Source of the DNA: Multivorans sp965116445
GTDB lineage: Bacteria > Acidobacteriota > Thermoanaerobaculia > Multivoradales > Multivoraceae
Direction of reading: 5' to 3'
Assembly: GCA_965116445.1 (NCBI GenBank)
Contig: OZ220688.1
Span: forward strand, 4,464,001 to 4,528,000
DNA: 64,000 bases
Positions 14,971-38,889 of the stretch are shown piece by piece. Made by a program: the position numbers and the translations under genes. The notes under the pieces are model-generated. The model saw only the letters and a program-made list of their open reading frames with translations. It was not told where the DNA came from and made no database searches. The stretch's first letter is position 1. Each line of letters opens with the position of its first letter.

Positions 14971-16770
14971 TCAGCTCGCCTGCCGGCCCGCCCCGCGCAA
15001 CGGCGCCACAACCTCCCCAAACCGCGGATCCGCCCGCAGAGCCGCCAAGTCGGGATCGTTCTCCATCCAGTTCAGGTGCGGGAAGCCTTGTGTGATGGCC
15101 GATTCGAGGTACCGCATGCCGCTCTCCGCATCTCCGCAGACGGTAGCGATGCAGGCCAAGTTGTACAGCGCCACGGCATCTTGAGGATCCACCGCCTCCG
15201 CCCGCGCTGCCCACTCCAAGGCTTCGGTTGTCCGATCGTCGCAGGCAAGAGCGATCGCGCCCAGGTAGAGCGCGCGCTGGTCGTCAGGGTAGCGCAGCAG
15301 GCGCTTCTTCACTCTGGCCAGCGTGAGTTCCTGGAGCCGTGCCGTTTCAGCGGTCCGGCCGAGCGCCGAGAGAGCGGAGGTGCAGATGGAGCAGGGAGCG
15401 TAGGCGGTGGGATCGGCTTCGATCGCCCGGAAGAAGAAGGTGACAGCTTCCTCCAGCCGGCCCTGGCCGAAGCGGTGACGGGCGAAGTTGTGATTCGCCT
15501 CGAAGCTCAGCGGATCGAGTTCCAGGGCGCGCCGGAAGTGCACTTCGGCCGCATCCAGGCGGCCAGTGGTGCTGAGGGTCATCGCCCTCGCCGAGTGCGC
15601 CTCCGCAACTTTGGGCGCCAGCTCCAACGCTCGCGAGCTCGACTCGTCGGCGAGTCTGAGGTTCTCCTCGCTCGGTTCGTGGGACAGGTAGAGGTAGGCG
15701 GAGCAGTGGGCGGACGCCGCGTGGGCCAAAGCGTACTCGGGATCAAGTTGGACGGCCTCGGCGAACAACCGCCGCGCCTCGTAGTAGGTCCTCTTGCGCC
15801 CCTGATGGTAGAGGCTGCGCCCTCGCAGGTAGAGGTCGTAGGCTTGGCCGGACGCCGTGCGCCGCGCTTCGTGCCGTTGCGCTTCCGGCGCCAGGTGGAG
15901 TTCCAGGGTGTCGGCGATCAGACTCGCCGTCTGGTCCTGCAGGGCGAAAATCTGCTGGGAGTGCCGTTGCCACAGCTCTGACCAGACCTGGATTCCGGTG
16001 CGGGCGTCGGTCACCTCGACGCCGATGCGGAGTTCGTCGCCCTCCTTGCGAACCGTGCCTGCCAGCACCAGGTCGGCGCCGATCTGCCGCCCCACTTCCC
16101 GGGGATCCGCCAAGGCGTCGTACTGGAAGGACACGCCGCGAGCCGCGGTCCGAAGGCCGACGATGTGCACGAGACGGTGGAGGATCTCCTCGGCCATTCC
16201 TTCGCAAAGGTGCGCCTGATCCCGCTGCGGACTCCGGTCGGCGAACGGCAGGACGGCGATGGAGAGCCCCCGCTCTTTCTCCGGCGCCGGTGTCTCGGCG
16301 ACCGACCGCGCACCTTCCGGTGCGGCCAGATCCTCGATGACCGGGCCCGTGAAGCGGAAGCCGCGTCCATACACGGTGGTGATCCAGTCGGCACTGCCGC
16401 CGTCGGCGAGAACCTTCCGCGCTCCGCTGACCGTGCGGTTGACTGCCGACCCCGACACGTAGGCACCGCGCCAGATGTTCTGGAGCAACTCTTCCTTGGA
16501 CACCACCCGGTCCCGGTTCGCGACCAGGAAGGCCAGCAGTTCGAACACCTTGGGCTGAAGCCGCCTCGGCTGTCCGGCCGCCTCGAGGCGGTATTGCTCG
16601 GGCTTCAGCACGAAGGGACCAAAGTAGTAGATCACCGGCAGATTGTAGCCGACGGGCTCACGGCTCCGGTACCTGCGGCAGGTCACGTCACGTTTTGCAG
16701 AGGATCGGTTCACGCTTCCGGACGACTTGCTCACGTTCTGAGGGCGTCGGATCAAGATGTCGCTGGTCAT
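14971..16770 (-). CDS. Winged-helix transcriptional regulator with TolB-like and TPR domains
   Basis: 599 residues by the longest frame; a GTG at 16635 (VIYYFGPFVLK) is an alternative start that would remove about 45 poorly conserved residues. The N-terminal OmpR/PhoB-type winged helix (about 47-145) ends in the typical WITTVYGRGFRF. A TolB N-terminal-like domain follows (LSIAVLPFADRS to about 300), then TPR repeats to the end (for example AEVHFRRALELDPLSFEANHN). There is no transmembrane helix, unlike CadC. It is divergent from the propeptide-like and giant protease genes, so it may regulate them. The C-terminal 70 residues of a close paralogue remain at 32943-33172, on the far side of the giant gene. 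Confidence 0.83.
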   Translation of the reverse strand: MTSDILIRRPQNVSKSSGSVNRSSAKRDVTCRRYRSREPVGYNLPVIYYFGPFVLKPEQYRLEAAGQPRRLQPKVFELLAFLVANRDRVVSKEELLQNIWRGAYVSGSAVNRTVSGARKVLADGGSADWITTVYGRGFRFTGPVIEDLAAPEGARSVAETPAPEKERGLSIAVLPFADRSPQRDQAHLCEGMAEEILHRLVHIVGLRTAARGVSFQYDALADPREVGRQIGADLVLAGTVRKEGDELRIGVEVTDARTGIQVWSELWQRHSQQIFALQDQTASLIADTLELHLAPEAQRHEARRTASGQAYDLYLRGRSLYHQGRKRTYYEARRLFAEAVQLDPEYALAHAASAHCSAYLYLSHEPSEENLRLADESSSRALELAPKVAEAHSARAMTLSTTGRLDAAEVHFRRALELDPLSFEANHNFARHRFGQGRLEEAVTFFFRAIEADPTAYAPCSICTSALSALGRTAETARLQELTLARVKKRLLRYPDDQRALYLGAIALACDDRTTEALEWAARAEAVDPQDAVALYNLACIATVCGDAESGMRYLESAITQGFPHLNWMENDPDLAALRADPRFGEVVAPLRGAGRQAS

Positions 16771-16862
16771 CAGCTTGTAATCTTGTACTCATCCAGATAA
16801 ACGAAAGCAGGCCTGACCAGCAAGGAAACGGAAACAGCAGATCAGGAGGCAAGAGGAACAAG

Positions 16863-17552
16863 ATGAAGGAGATCTCAAACTCGATTCCCGGAGGCGCGGC
16901 TGTTCGGGCTGCCGCGGCGGCGGCCGCCTTGCTACTGGCCCTGCTGGCCCCGGGTTCTGCGGCGGTCGGCCAGGCCGCCGAGGAACCGGGCGCCGCCGAG
17001 GAAGGCGGGCCCGAAACGGTGAGCCCGGAGTTGCCGGCCGAAGGGGAGGCGGCCCTGGAATGGCAAGACTCCTCAAAGAGGCAAGACGAACTTGAGAAGC
17101 TGCTCGCCACTCCCCCGGAAGGCGAGGTCTACACCTACAAGGACGGCGAGTACACCCGGAAGGTCTACCTGCAGGAGGATTTCGTCGTGGCGCGGAGCGG
17201 CTTGGTCTCCTCCCGCGGCCGGGCCCAGGAGGCGCCGGGCGGCGCAATCGTCAGCGCGAGTAGCGCCAGCGGGCTGCCCGTCTTCCGCTCCCCGGGCGGC
17301 GACGTCATGACCCTCCCCGGCGGCGTGCTGGTGATTTTCGAAGCGACGCGGACCGCCGACGACATCGACGCCTTCTTCGCCGCCAGAAACATCGCGGCGG
17401 ACCGGCTCTCGCCGCTCGGCGAGATTCCGAACGGCTTCGTCGTCGCGACCGACCCCGGCTTTCCGTCGCTGGAGCTGGCGAAGGCCCTCGCCGAGGCGCC
17501 CGGCATCAAGCTGGCCAGTCCCAATTGGGGGCGGCACTACAAGACCAAGTAG
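16863..17552 (+). CDS. Exported protein resembling a free-standing subtilase propeptide
   Basis: 229 residues from ATG 16863 with AGGAGG upstream. The N-terminus has an Ala/Leu-rich hydrophobic segment (about 12-35), then an acidic low-complexity region. The C-terminal part (about 150-229), including VLVIFEATRTADDIDAFF, GFVVATDPGF and LAEAPGIKLASPNW, resembles the propeptide of fervidolysin-like or S8 proteases, which ends with an a-x-PN motif just before the mature enzyme. Here a stop codon follows, and the giant subtilase gene starts 23 bases later without its own propeptide. Probable role: intramolecular chaperone or inhibitor supplied in trans. Assignment is by pattern only. Confidence 0.6.
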   Translation: MKEISNSIPGGAAVRAAAAAAALLLALLAPGSAAVGQAAEEPGAAEEGGPETVSPELPAEGEAALEWQDSSKRQDELEKLLATPPEGEVYTYKDGEYTRKVYLQEDFVVARSGLVSSRGRAQEAPGGAIVSASSASGLPVFRSPGGDVMTLPGGVLVIFEATRTADDIDAFFAARNIAADRLSPLGEIPNGFVVATDPGFPSLELAKALAEAPGIKLASPNWGRHYKTK

Positions 17553-17575
17553 CGAAGACCCGCAGGCTGGATGAG

Positions 17576-32614
<15,039 letters not shown>

Positions 32615-32751
32615 TCTCGTTCAGCGCGAGGCTGGTGCGCAGCTGGCCCCCGCCTACGGCTTCGGAATCTTGAGGCGGATCCCGTCTTGAGCGCGTCTCG
32701 CCGCAGGCGTTCGAGGCTTGCCGCCGTCCACGTACCCGACCCGCTCCCAAT

Positions 32752-32838
32752 TGGAGTTGCCCGTTTTCGTGGACAGTTAGTGTTTAGGGAATCAAGCAGC
32801 TTCGACGAAGCTCTTCTCGAAGTTGACGGGTGTAATGG
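32752..32838 (-). mobile_element. 3' end remnant of an IS3-family element
   Basis: This is the recognisable content of the 328-base gap after the giant gene. On the minus strand, an open stretch reads ITPVNFEKSFVEAA then stop at 32792-32794, like the end of an IS3 OrfB. It is followed by a terminal sequence whose plus-strand form begins TGGAGTTGCCCGTTTTCGTG. Everything upstream of these last codons is missing. The rest of the gap (32839-32942) is hairpin-rich dispersed repeat, including GGCGGCGCATCCAGTG at 32897-32912. Confidence 0.5.
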
Positions 32839-32942
32839 AACCGGCCTGCGGCCGGTGCTGTCACTTGGCCGCATCCGGCGGCAGGCCAGCCAGAGGGCGG
32901 CGCATCCAGTGGGCGGGCGCACCCGGTAGCCGGCGCACCGAG

Positions 32943-33172
32943 TCAGCCCGCCTGCCGTGCAGCCCCCCGCAACGGCGCCACAACCTCCTCGAACCGCGGA
33001 TCCTCCCGCAGCGCCGCCAAGTCGGCATCGTTCTCGATCCAGCGCACGTGCGGGTAACCATGCCTCACTGCCGATTCCAGGTACCGGAGGCCGGCATCCG
33101 CATCGCCGCACACGCAGGCCACGCAGGCGAGGTTGTACAGCGCCACGGCATCCTGGGGATCCAGGGCCTCCG
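32943..33172 (-). pseudogene. Truncated TPR regulator (C-terminal 75 codons)
   Basis: The last about 70 residues (ALDPQDAVALYNLACVACVC to VVAPLRGAARQAG) are about 75 percent identical to the end of the regulator at 14971-16770, including the stop and about 20 bases beyond it. The upstream part is cut exactly at the IS21-type end at 33173. This is a broken paralogue, not a functional gene. It shows that a second regulator once stood on the other side of the giant protease gene. Confidence 0.8.
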
Positions 33173-33354
33173 TGTCAATGGCAACCGAAAATTGCGCACT
33201 TGTGGCAACCGAAAACTGCACACTTCCTCGGGGGCGGTAGGGTCCGGATCAGGCATCGGGAATGGCGCGGCAGGACTCCGGTGTCGGCCGTAGGGAGCGG
33301 AGCGACCGGAGGCCGACACCGGACGCACGCCGAGCCGAGGGGGTTGGCGGCTGA

Positions 33355-34152
33355 TCACGAGCCGGCTTCCTGGTGCCGCTTTTCGCGGGCGGGGCGTAGG
33401 AGGTCCTGGTGCGCCCTCATCCGGTAGCTGTTGCCCCGGATGTTGACGATGTGGCAGTGGTGCAGCAGGCGGTCGATGAGGGCGGCGGCCATGATCTCGT
33501 CGCCGAGCACGCCGCCCCACTCCTCGAAGCCCTTGTTGGAGGTGAGCACGGTGGAGGCGCGCTCGTGTCGGGCGTTGATCAACTGAAAGAAGAGCACGGC
33601 GCCGTCCTGGCTGATCGGCAGGTAGCCGATCTCGTCCACGACCAACAGGGCTGGATGGGTGAGCACGCGTAGCCGGCGCGACAGGTTGCCCGCGGCCTTC
33701 GCCTCGGTCAACGACTCGATCAGGGCCGCCAGGGTGCCGTAGTAGACCTTGCGGCCCGACTCGGCGGCTGAGATCGCGAGACTGATCGCCAGGTGGGTCT
33801 TGCCCACTCCCGGCGGCCCCAGGAGAATCACATTCTCGGCCCGCGCCAGGAAGCCCAACTCGTGGAGGCTTTCGATCTGCTCCCGCTTGATGCTGGGCTG
33901 GAAGCTGAAGTCGAACTGGTCGAGCGTCTTGACCGCCGGCAGGCGCGACGAACGCATCGCCGCCTGCAGTCGGCGGTTGTTGCGCAGCACGATCTGGGCG
34001 GAAAGCAGCTCCTCGATCGCTTCGCCCGCGGTCACCGCTCCGCTGTCGGCCTGGGCCAGGATGCCGTCCACGGCTTCCAGCGCACCGGGCATTTTCAAGT
34101 CCGCCAGCATCTCTCGTAGCCGAGCCCGCCGATCGCCTGCCGGCGCCTTCAT
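33355..34152 (-). CDS. istB: IS21 helper ATPase IstB
   Basis: 265 residues, full length. AAA+ ATPase with Walker A VILLGPPGVGKTHLAISLAI (about residues 104-123) and Walker B LLVVDEIGYLP, followed by sensor residues in STVLTSNKGFEEW. IstB oligomerises on target DNA and delivers it to IstA. The start overlaps the istA stop by 4 bases. No defects seen. Confidence 0.93.
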   Translation of the reverse strand: MKAPAGDRRARLREMLADLKMPGALEAVDGILAQADSGAVTAGEAIEELLSAQIVLRNNRRLQAAMRSSRLPAVKTLDQFDFSFQPSIKREQIESLHELGFLARAENVILLGPPGVGKTHLAISLAISAAESGRKVYYGTLAALIESLTEAKAAGNLSRRLRVLTHPALLVVDEIGYLPISQDGAVLFFQLINARHERASTVLTSNKGFEEWGGVLGDEIMAAALIDRLLHHCHIVNIRGNSYRMRAHQDLLRPAREKRHQEAGS

Positions 34153-35174
34153 CGGACTGCCTCCGAGTACTCCCGCAAGGGACGGCGCTGCACCTGTACC
34201 GTCGGCGCCACGAAGCGGTGCCGAGACGCCGCTTCGGGCTGCCGTGCGCCCAGAGCTCGGTAGGGATGGCTGGACAGGGGACGAAGCGCCTGGCGCTCGT
34301 CCCGCTCGAAACGGTCCACCGGGCGCTCACCCGTCGTGCCATGCCGGCGCACATTGGCGGTGCCCTCCAGCCAGCGCGAGGCCTGCTCATTCAGGTCGGC
34401 GTCATTTGTGAACGACCGGCCGTAGAAGAAGCTCTCCCGCAGGTACCGGATTGGCCGCTCCACCTTGCCCTTGGTCTGCGCCCGGTAGGGGCGGCACGAC
34501 CGCGGCACGAAACCCCAGTGAGCCGCGAACCGTAGAAACTCGGCGTTGAGCGCCAACTCGCCGCCCGAGGCGCGATCGTCCGACACGACCACGGCACGCA
34601 TCTGATCGAAGAGGAGCTCCTGAGGCACGCCGCCGAACCGACAGAAGGCGCTTTCAAGCCCCTCGATGAGGACCGGCATCGTCTGCCGCTCGTAGAAACG
34701 CAGCCACAAGAGCCGGGAGTAGCCGAGCACCACCAGCAGCGCATGCCGACGTCCCCAGGGCAGCCTGAACGTCCCGAAGTCCACCTGACCCTGAAGACCC
34801 GCCGGCGTCTCGAACCGCACCGGCGCCTCCTGAGGAGCCCGCGGCCGCACCTCCCGCACATAGTCCCTCACGCGGCTGTACCCGCCGTCGTAGCCGGCCG
34901 CACGCACCTCGTCGAACAGGCGCTTCGCCGACAGCTTGGGGAACTCGCCGAGCCGCACCTCGATCAACTCCTTGTACGGATCCAGCTTGTGCGCCACCCG
35001 CGGCCGCCGCGAGTACCGAGCCGCGCCCGATGACAGATCGCGGTCCAACTGGCCCGACTCGATCCACGCATGGATCGTCCGCCGGCTGACGCCGAACCGC
35101 CTGGACAACTCGGCCTTCGAGATGCCCCGCTCCAGGTAGTGCCTCAACTGCATCCTGATCTCCCATTCGTACAT
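34149..35174 (-). CDS. istA: IS21 transposase IstA
   Basis: 341 residues, on the short side for IstA. Helix-turn-helix ISKAELSRRFGVSRRTIHAW near the N-terminus, then an rve-type integrase core with acidic residues in LQGQVDFGTF, LFDQMRAVVV and KGKVERPIRYLRE. The C-terminus is basic. It acts with IstB. Translational coupling (ATGA) with istB and correct terminal repeats suggest a complete element. Confidence 0.92.
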   Translation of the reverse strand: MYEWEIRMQLRHYLERGISKAELSRRFGVSRRTIHAWIESGQLDRDLSSGAARYSRRPRVAHKLDPYKELIEVRLGEFPKLSAKRLFDEVRAAGYDGGYSRVRDYVREVRPRAPQEAPVRFETPAGLQGQVDFGTFRLPWGRRHALLVVLGYSRLLWLRFYERQTMPVLIEGLESAFCRFGGVPQELLFDQMRAVVVSDDRASGGELALNAEFLRFAAHWGFVPRSCRPYRAQTKGKVERPIRYLRESFFYGRSFTNDADLNEQASRWLEGTANVRRHGTTGERPVDRFERDERQALRPLSSHPYRALGARQPEAASRHRFVAPTVQVQRRPLREYSEAVR

Positions 35175-35297
35175 CCGTCTGTCGCTCCATTGCTGTTGGC
35201 GAAGCCGACAGCATCGACCGACGAAGCCGCTGCCGCAAACCGCGGACTGTGCAGTTCTCGGTTGCCACGAGTGAGAGATTTACAGTTGCCCCCAACA

Positions 35298-35445
35298 TCC
35301 CGCACACCTGGTACACATGCTTGCCCAGATCGATACCGACTCGAGTAACCTCCTTCACGGTCCGCCTCCTCCTTGTTGTTCGGAAGAAAACACCATTCTG
35401 GCCCCAACGAGAGGCCGTAAGGGTGCGGGGCGGACCATCCCATTA
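35298..35445 (-). mobile_element. Left-end remnant of a second IS1111 copy
   Basis: Matches 9365-9512 base for base by eye, including the 7 terminal bases, the 14-base inverted repeat (35425-35438), the transposase start (35358) and its first 20 codons (MKEVTRVGIDLGKHVYQVCG). It is cut by the IS21-type end. Beyond the terminus the chromosome again reads CCCAGTGT, so this copy had used the same target as the complete one. Confidence 0.88.
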
Positions 35446-35468
35446 CCCAGTGTCGGAGGAATGTACAG

Positions 35469-35557
35469 ACTGGGTGCGCCGACGTCCTCGTCGGCTCTCC
35501 GAAGAAGACGCGCGAGGCCGACGGCCTCGCTCCGCTGCGACGCCGGCGCACCCAGTG
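35469..35557. repeat. Complete palindromic repeat with terminal inverted repeats (89 bp)
   Basis: Begins ACTGGGTGCGCCGACGTC and ends GACGCCGGCGCACCCAGTG, so the ends are inverted copies of each other. Internal hairpins include GCCGAC-GTCCTC-GTCGGC and GAGGCCGACGGCCTC. This intact copy shows what the IS1111 target looked like before insertion (compare 7902-8069 plus 9513-9519). The 242-base gap from 35359 to 35600 holds only this repeat and the IS remnant. Confidence 0.75.
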
Positions 35558-35600
35558 GGCGAAACTGTGGCTCAGGACTTCGGGCTAGGCTTCTTGAGGG

Positions 35601-35993
35601 ATGCCGAAGCTGACGGTACTTGGCGGCGACTTTCGGAGCGGTTCGGCGACGTTCGACCGGCGCACGATCTATCTGGTCGACGAGGACACGGAGCAAGCCA
35701 CGGCCATGCCGCTGGCTGAACTCGAGGACCTCGAGATCCTGAACGAGCGCACGGTGGAGGACGACGGAAGGGCGTTCGGCTATGGTGCGCTCGGCGGTCT
35801 CGCCTTCGGAATGTGGGGCGCCCTGTTCGGCGCCATCCTGGGCGGCGTGCGCTCCGAGGTGACCTTCGAGGCCTGGTTCCGCGACGGCCGCACGCTCGTG
35901 GGCACGACCGATCCCGATGACTACAACAGTTACCTGTTGTGGGCGCTCAGGAACATCGACGTAGAGCGACGACTGGAAGATCCGGACCCATGA
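35601..35993 (+). CDS. Small protein with one glycine-rich membrane segment
   Basis: 130 residues, ATG with GAGGG upstream. The first 60 residues are soluble and charged. Residues about 65-86 (YGALGGLAFGMWGALFGAIL) form a glycine-zipper-like hydrophobic helix. The tail (TFEAWFRDGRTLVGTTDPDDY) is polar. No family recognised. Its stop overlaps the next gene by 4 bases (ATGA), so the two are co-translated. Confidence 0.65.
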   Translation: MPKLTVLGGDFRSGSATFDRRTIYLVDEDTEQATAMPLAELEDLEILNERTVEDDGRAFGYGALGGLAFGMWGALFGAILGGVRSEVTFEAWFRDGRTLVGTTDPDDYNSYLLWALRNIDVERRLEDPDP

Positions 35994-37282
35994 AGGACTG
36001 GAACCTCCGGGCGCGCCACCGGGCGCCCGCGGGGGGCGCAACGCATGGACTGCTGGCGCTGCTCCTCGTCACGGTTCCGGCCACAGCAGCGGCCTCGGAC
36101 TGGCCGCAGTTTCGGGGGCCGACCGGGCAGGGCCATGCCCCCGGCGAGTCGGCGCCGCTCACCTGGAGCGAGGCGGAGAACGTGACCTGGAAGGTTGGGG
36201 TACCGGGGCGAGGGTGGTCGTCGCCGGTGATCGCCGGCGAACTGGCCTGGCTCACGACCGCGGTGAGCGACCGCGAAGCCGGAACCTCGCTGCGACTGCT
36301 CGCCTATGACACGCGGAGCGGAGACGTCGCGGTCGACGCCGAGGTGTTCACGATCGACGACACGGTCCTCCTGAACCAGAAGAACAGCTTCGCCTCGCCG
36401 ACGCCGGTGATCGATCCTGGCGGCGAGCGGATCTACGTCCACTTCGGCGCCCAGGGCACGGCGGCGGTCACGGCAAACGGCGCGTCCTCGGGCGAGGTTC
36501 TCTGGCGGACCCGCTTCCCGTACACGTCCCAGCACGGGAACGGCGGCTCGCCGATCCTCCACGACGGGCTGGTCATCTTGAGCATCGACGGCTACGACAC
36601 GGCCTTCCTGGTCGCCGTGGACGCCGGGACCGGCGAGGAGCGCTGGCGGTCCGTACGGCCGGCGCCGATCTCCCAGGCCTACTCCACGCCGCTCGCCATC
36701 CGGGTCGGCGAAACCGAGCAGATCATAGGCGTCAGCGCGTTCCGGACCACGGCGCACGAACCGGCCACAGGCCGCGAGATCTGGCGGGTCGAGTATCCGG
36801 GCGGCTTCTCGAACGTCTCCCGGCCGGTCTACGGTCACGGGCTCGTCTATCTCTCGACCGGCTTCAACGAGCCGGTCCTGCTTGCCGTGCGTCCGAACGG
36901 CACGGGCGACGTGACGAAGTCCCACGTCGCCTGGCGGCTCCGCCGCGGCGCGCCGCTCACCGTCTCGCCGATCCTGGTCGGAGACGACCTCTACACGGTG
37001 ACCGACACCGGCATCGCGACCTGCATCGACGCGCTGACCGGCGCCATCCACTGGCAGCAGCGGCTCGGCGGCAACCACTCGGCCTCGCCGGTCTACGCCG
37101 GCGGCCAGATCTACTTCCAGAACGAAGAGGGCGTCACGACCGTCGTCGCGCCAGGCAGGGAGTTCGAACAACTGGCCCGCAACGAACTCGACGGCTCCAC
37201 CCTCGCCTCGGTCGCCGTTTCAAACGGCGCCTTCTTCATCCGTACGGGAACGCACCTGTACCGCATCGAGGAGTCGCCCTAA
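35990..37282 (+). CDS. Exported PQQ-type beta-propeller protein
   Basis: 430 residues from ATG 35990; the longer frame from 35939 lies inside the previous gene. N-terminal signal (LLALLLVTVPATAAA), then SDWPQFRGPTGQGHAPGES, the usual opening of outer-membrane-assembly-like PQQ repeat proteins in planctomycetes and acidobacteria. Several blades are visible (LVAVDAGTGEERWRS, HEPATGREIWRVEYPGG, CIDALTGAIHWQQRLGG). No dehydrogenase heme domain, so enzymatic function is doubtful; a periplasmic binding or scaffold role is more likely. Confidence 0.83.
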   Translation: MKDWNLRARHRAPAGGATHGLLALLLVTVPATAAASDWPQFRGPTGQGHAPGESAPLTWSEAENVTWKVGVPGRGWSSPVIAGELAWLTTAVSDREAGTSLRLLAYDTRSGDVAVDAEVFTIDDTVLLNQKNSFASPTPVIDPGGERIYVHFGAQGTAAVTANGASSGEVLWRTRFPYTSQHGNGGSPILHDGLVILSIDGYDTAFLVAVDAGTGEERWRSVRPAPISQAYSTPLAIRVGETEQIIGVSAFRTTAHEPATGREIWRVEYPGGFSNVSRPVYGHGLVYLSTGFNEPVLLAVRPNGTGDVTKSHVAWRLRRGAPLTVSPILVGDDLYTVTDTGIATCIDALTGAIHWQQRLGGNHSASPVYAGGQIYFQNEEGVTTVVAPGREFEQLARNELDGSTLASVAVSNGAFFIRTGTHLYRIEESP

Positions 37283-37302
37283 GGTGCTGTAACCTCTCGC
37301 CG

Positions 37303-38745
37303 ATGCCGAAGACAACCGCGAAGCAACTCGGAATGAAGCGGATGCTCACGGCGGCGCTGGCGTTCCTGCTTCCCGGCGCACTTGCCGCTCAGACGTTCGG
37401 TACCGCCGGACGCTGGGAAGGCTCGATCGAGGTTCCGGGCCAGCCCCTCGTGGTCATGGTGGACCTGGAGCAGGCGGACGGCGGCTGGTCCGGGACGATC
37501 GACATTCCCGCCCAGGGCGCGGACGGCCTGCCGCTGTCGGCAGTGACCGTGGACGGCGAGACCGTCAAGTTCACGATCAGCGGCGTGCCCGGCGAGCCGA
37601 CCTTCGAGGGCAGGCTGTCGGGTGGCGAGATCACCGGCGAATTCACTCAGGGCCCGGCCAGGCTCCCGTTCAGGCTCGGCCGAGAAGCGGTCGCGGTCGA
37701 GGCGCCTTCCCGTCCGCAGGAGCCCAAACCGCCGTTCCCCTACGACGAAGAGGAAGCCCTGTACCAGAACGGCGACGTGACGATCGCCGGCACCCTGACC
37801 CTGCCGCCCGGCGACGGCAGGGTCCCCGCCGCGCTCCTGATCAGTGGCAGCGGCGCGCTGAACCGCGACATGGAGCTCGCCGGCCACAAGCCGTTCCTGG
37901 TCCTGGCCGACCACCTGACCCGCCTCGGCGTCGCCGTACTGCGGGTGGACGATCGCGGCGTCGGCGGATCGACCGGCAGCACGTCGCAGTCCACGTCCAG
38001 GCACAAGGCCGCCGACGTTCTGGCCGGCGTGCGCTTCCTGCGCGCACACGACCGGATCGACCCGGAACGGGTCGGTCTGATCGGCATCTCCGAGGGCGGC
38101 CTGGTCGCCCCGTTGGCGCTCAACCGGGTTCCCCCCGGCACCGTCGCGTTCGCGGTGCTGCTCGCCGGCCCGGGCGTCCCCGGCGGCGACGTGCTCCGCC
38201 AGCAACTTCGGCGGATCGCCGCCGCGAACGGCGCCACCGCCGAGATGATCGAGGAACTCGCCTCCCTGCAGGACCGCGCTCTCAGAATCATCGGCGGCGA
38301 GATGCCTCCAGAGGAAGCCGAGGCCGCACTGCGCCAGGTCGTCCGGGAACAGTTGGCCGCCTCGCCCGAGACGGCGCAGTTGAGCGGCGAAGCGCTCGAA
38401 TCGACCGTGACGGCCGCCGTGGAATCGAACCTGAGCCCGTGGTTTCGGTTCTTCATCCGCTACGACCCGGCGCCCGCGCTCGGCGGCCTCGCCGTGCCGA
38501 CGCTCGCCCTGTTCGGCGGCAAGGACACCCAGGTGGACGCGGACCAGAACCAGTCCGCGATGGAGGCGGCCCTCGCCGCGTCCGGCAACCCGGATGTCAC
38601 GATTCGCCGCTTTCCCGACGCGAACCACCTCTTCCAGACCGCCGGCACCGGATCGCCCGCCGAGTACGCGCAGATCGAGGAGACGATGGCGCCCGAAGTC
38701 CTCGATCTGATCGGAAGCTGGATCGTCGAGCGGTTCGTCGACTGA
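37303..38745 (+). CDS. Exported alpha/beta hydrolase with N-terminal beta domain
   Basis: 480 residues; a start at 37333 (MKRMLTAALAFLLPGA) would give a cleaner signal peptide. Residues about 35-130 form a small beta-rich domain of the kind often placed before peptidase-like hydrolases. The hydrolase domain has the nucleophile elbow GISEGG (Ser), an acid in FGGKDTQVD and His in DANHLFQ. Related proteins are called S9-like or S15-like hydrolases; substrate unknown. It lies 20 bases after the propeller gene and is probably co-transcribed. Confidence 0.83.
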   Translation: MPKTTAKQLGMKRMLTAALAFLLPGALAAQTFGTAGRWEGSIEVPGQPLVVMVDLEQADGGWSGTIDIPAQGADGLPLSAVTVDGETVKFTISGVPGEPTFEGRLSGGEITGEFTQGPARLPFRLGREAVAVEAPSRPQEPKPPFPYDEEEALYQNGDVTIAGTLTLPPGDGRVPAALLISGSGALNRDMELAGHKPFLVLADHLTRLGVAVLRVDDRGVGGSTGSTSQSTSRHKAADVLAGVRFLRAHDRIDPERVGLIGISEGGLVAPLALNRVPPGTVAFAVLLAGPGVPGGDVLRQQLRRIAAANGATAEMIEELASLQDRALRIIGGEMPPEEAEAALRQVVREQLAASPETAQLSGEALESTVTAAVESNLSPWFRFFIRYDPAPALGGLAVPTLALFGGKDTQVDADQNQSAMEAALAASGNPDVTIRRFPDANHLFQTAGTGSPAEYAQIEETMAPEVLDLIGSWIVERFVD

Positions 38746-38889
38746 ACGCCGAGCCGGTCGACTAGACTCCGTCCGCGGCGGCGAAGGTCGGCTTTGGCCG
38801 AACGACGACAGGTTGGGTCCAGATGCCCAAAGATCACCTGCCCGGACCGTGGAACCGGCCGCGTGCCGTGACGAAGGAGGAGAAGACGA

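Larger units (their letters stand above)
33173..35297 (-). mobile_element. IS21-family insertion sequence, about 2.1 kb
   Basis: Both ends start with TGT when read inwards and carry two spaced copies of a GGCAAC-containing motif, once as GTGGCAACCGAAAACTGCAC (left) and once with GAGAACTGCAC (right), as usual for IS21 terminal repeats. It contains istA and istB with a 4-base overlap. The flanks do not match: regulator tail on the left, IS1111 left-end fragment on the right, with no short direct repeat. A deletion or recombination has therefore followed insertion. Confidence 0.85.
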
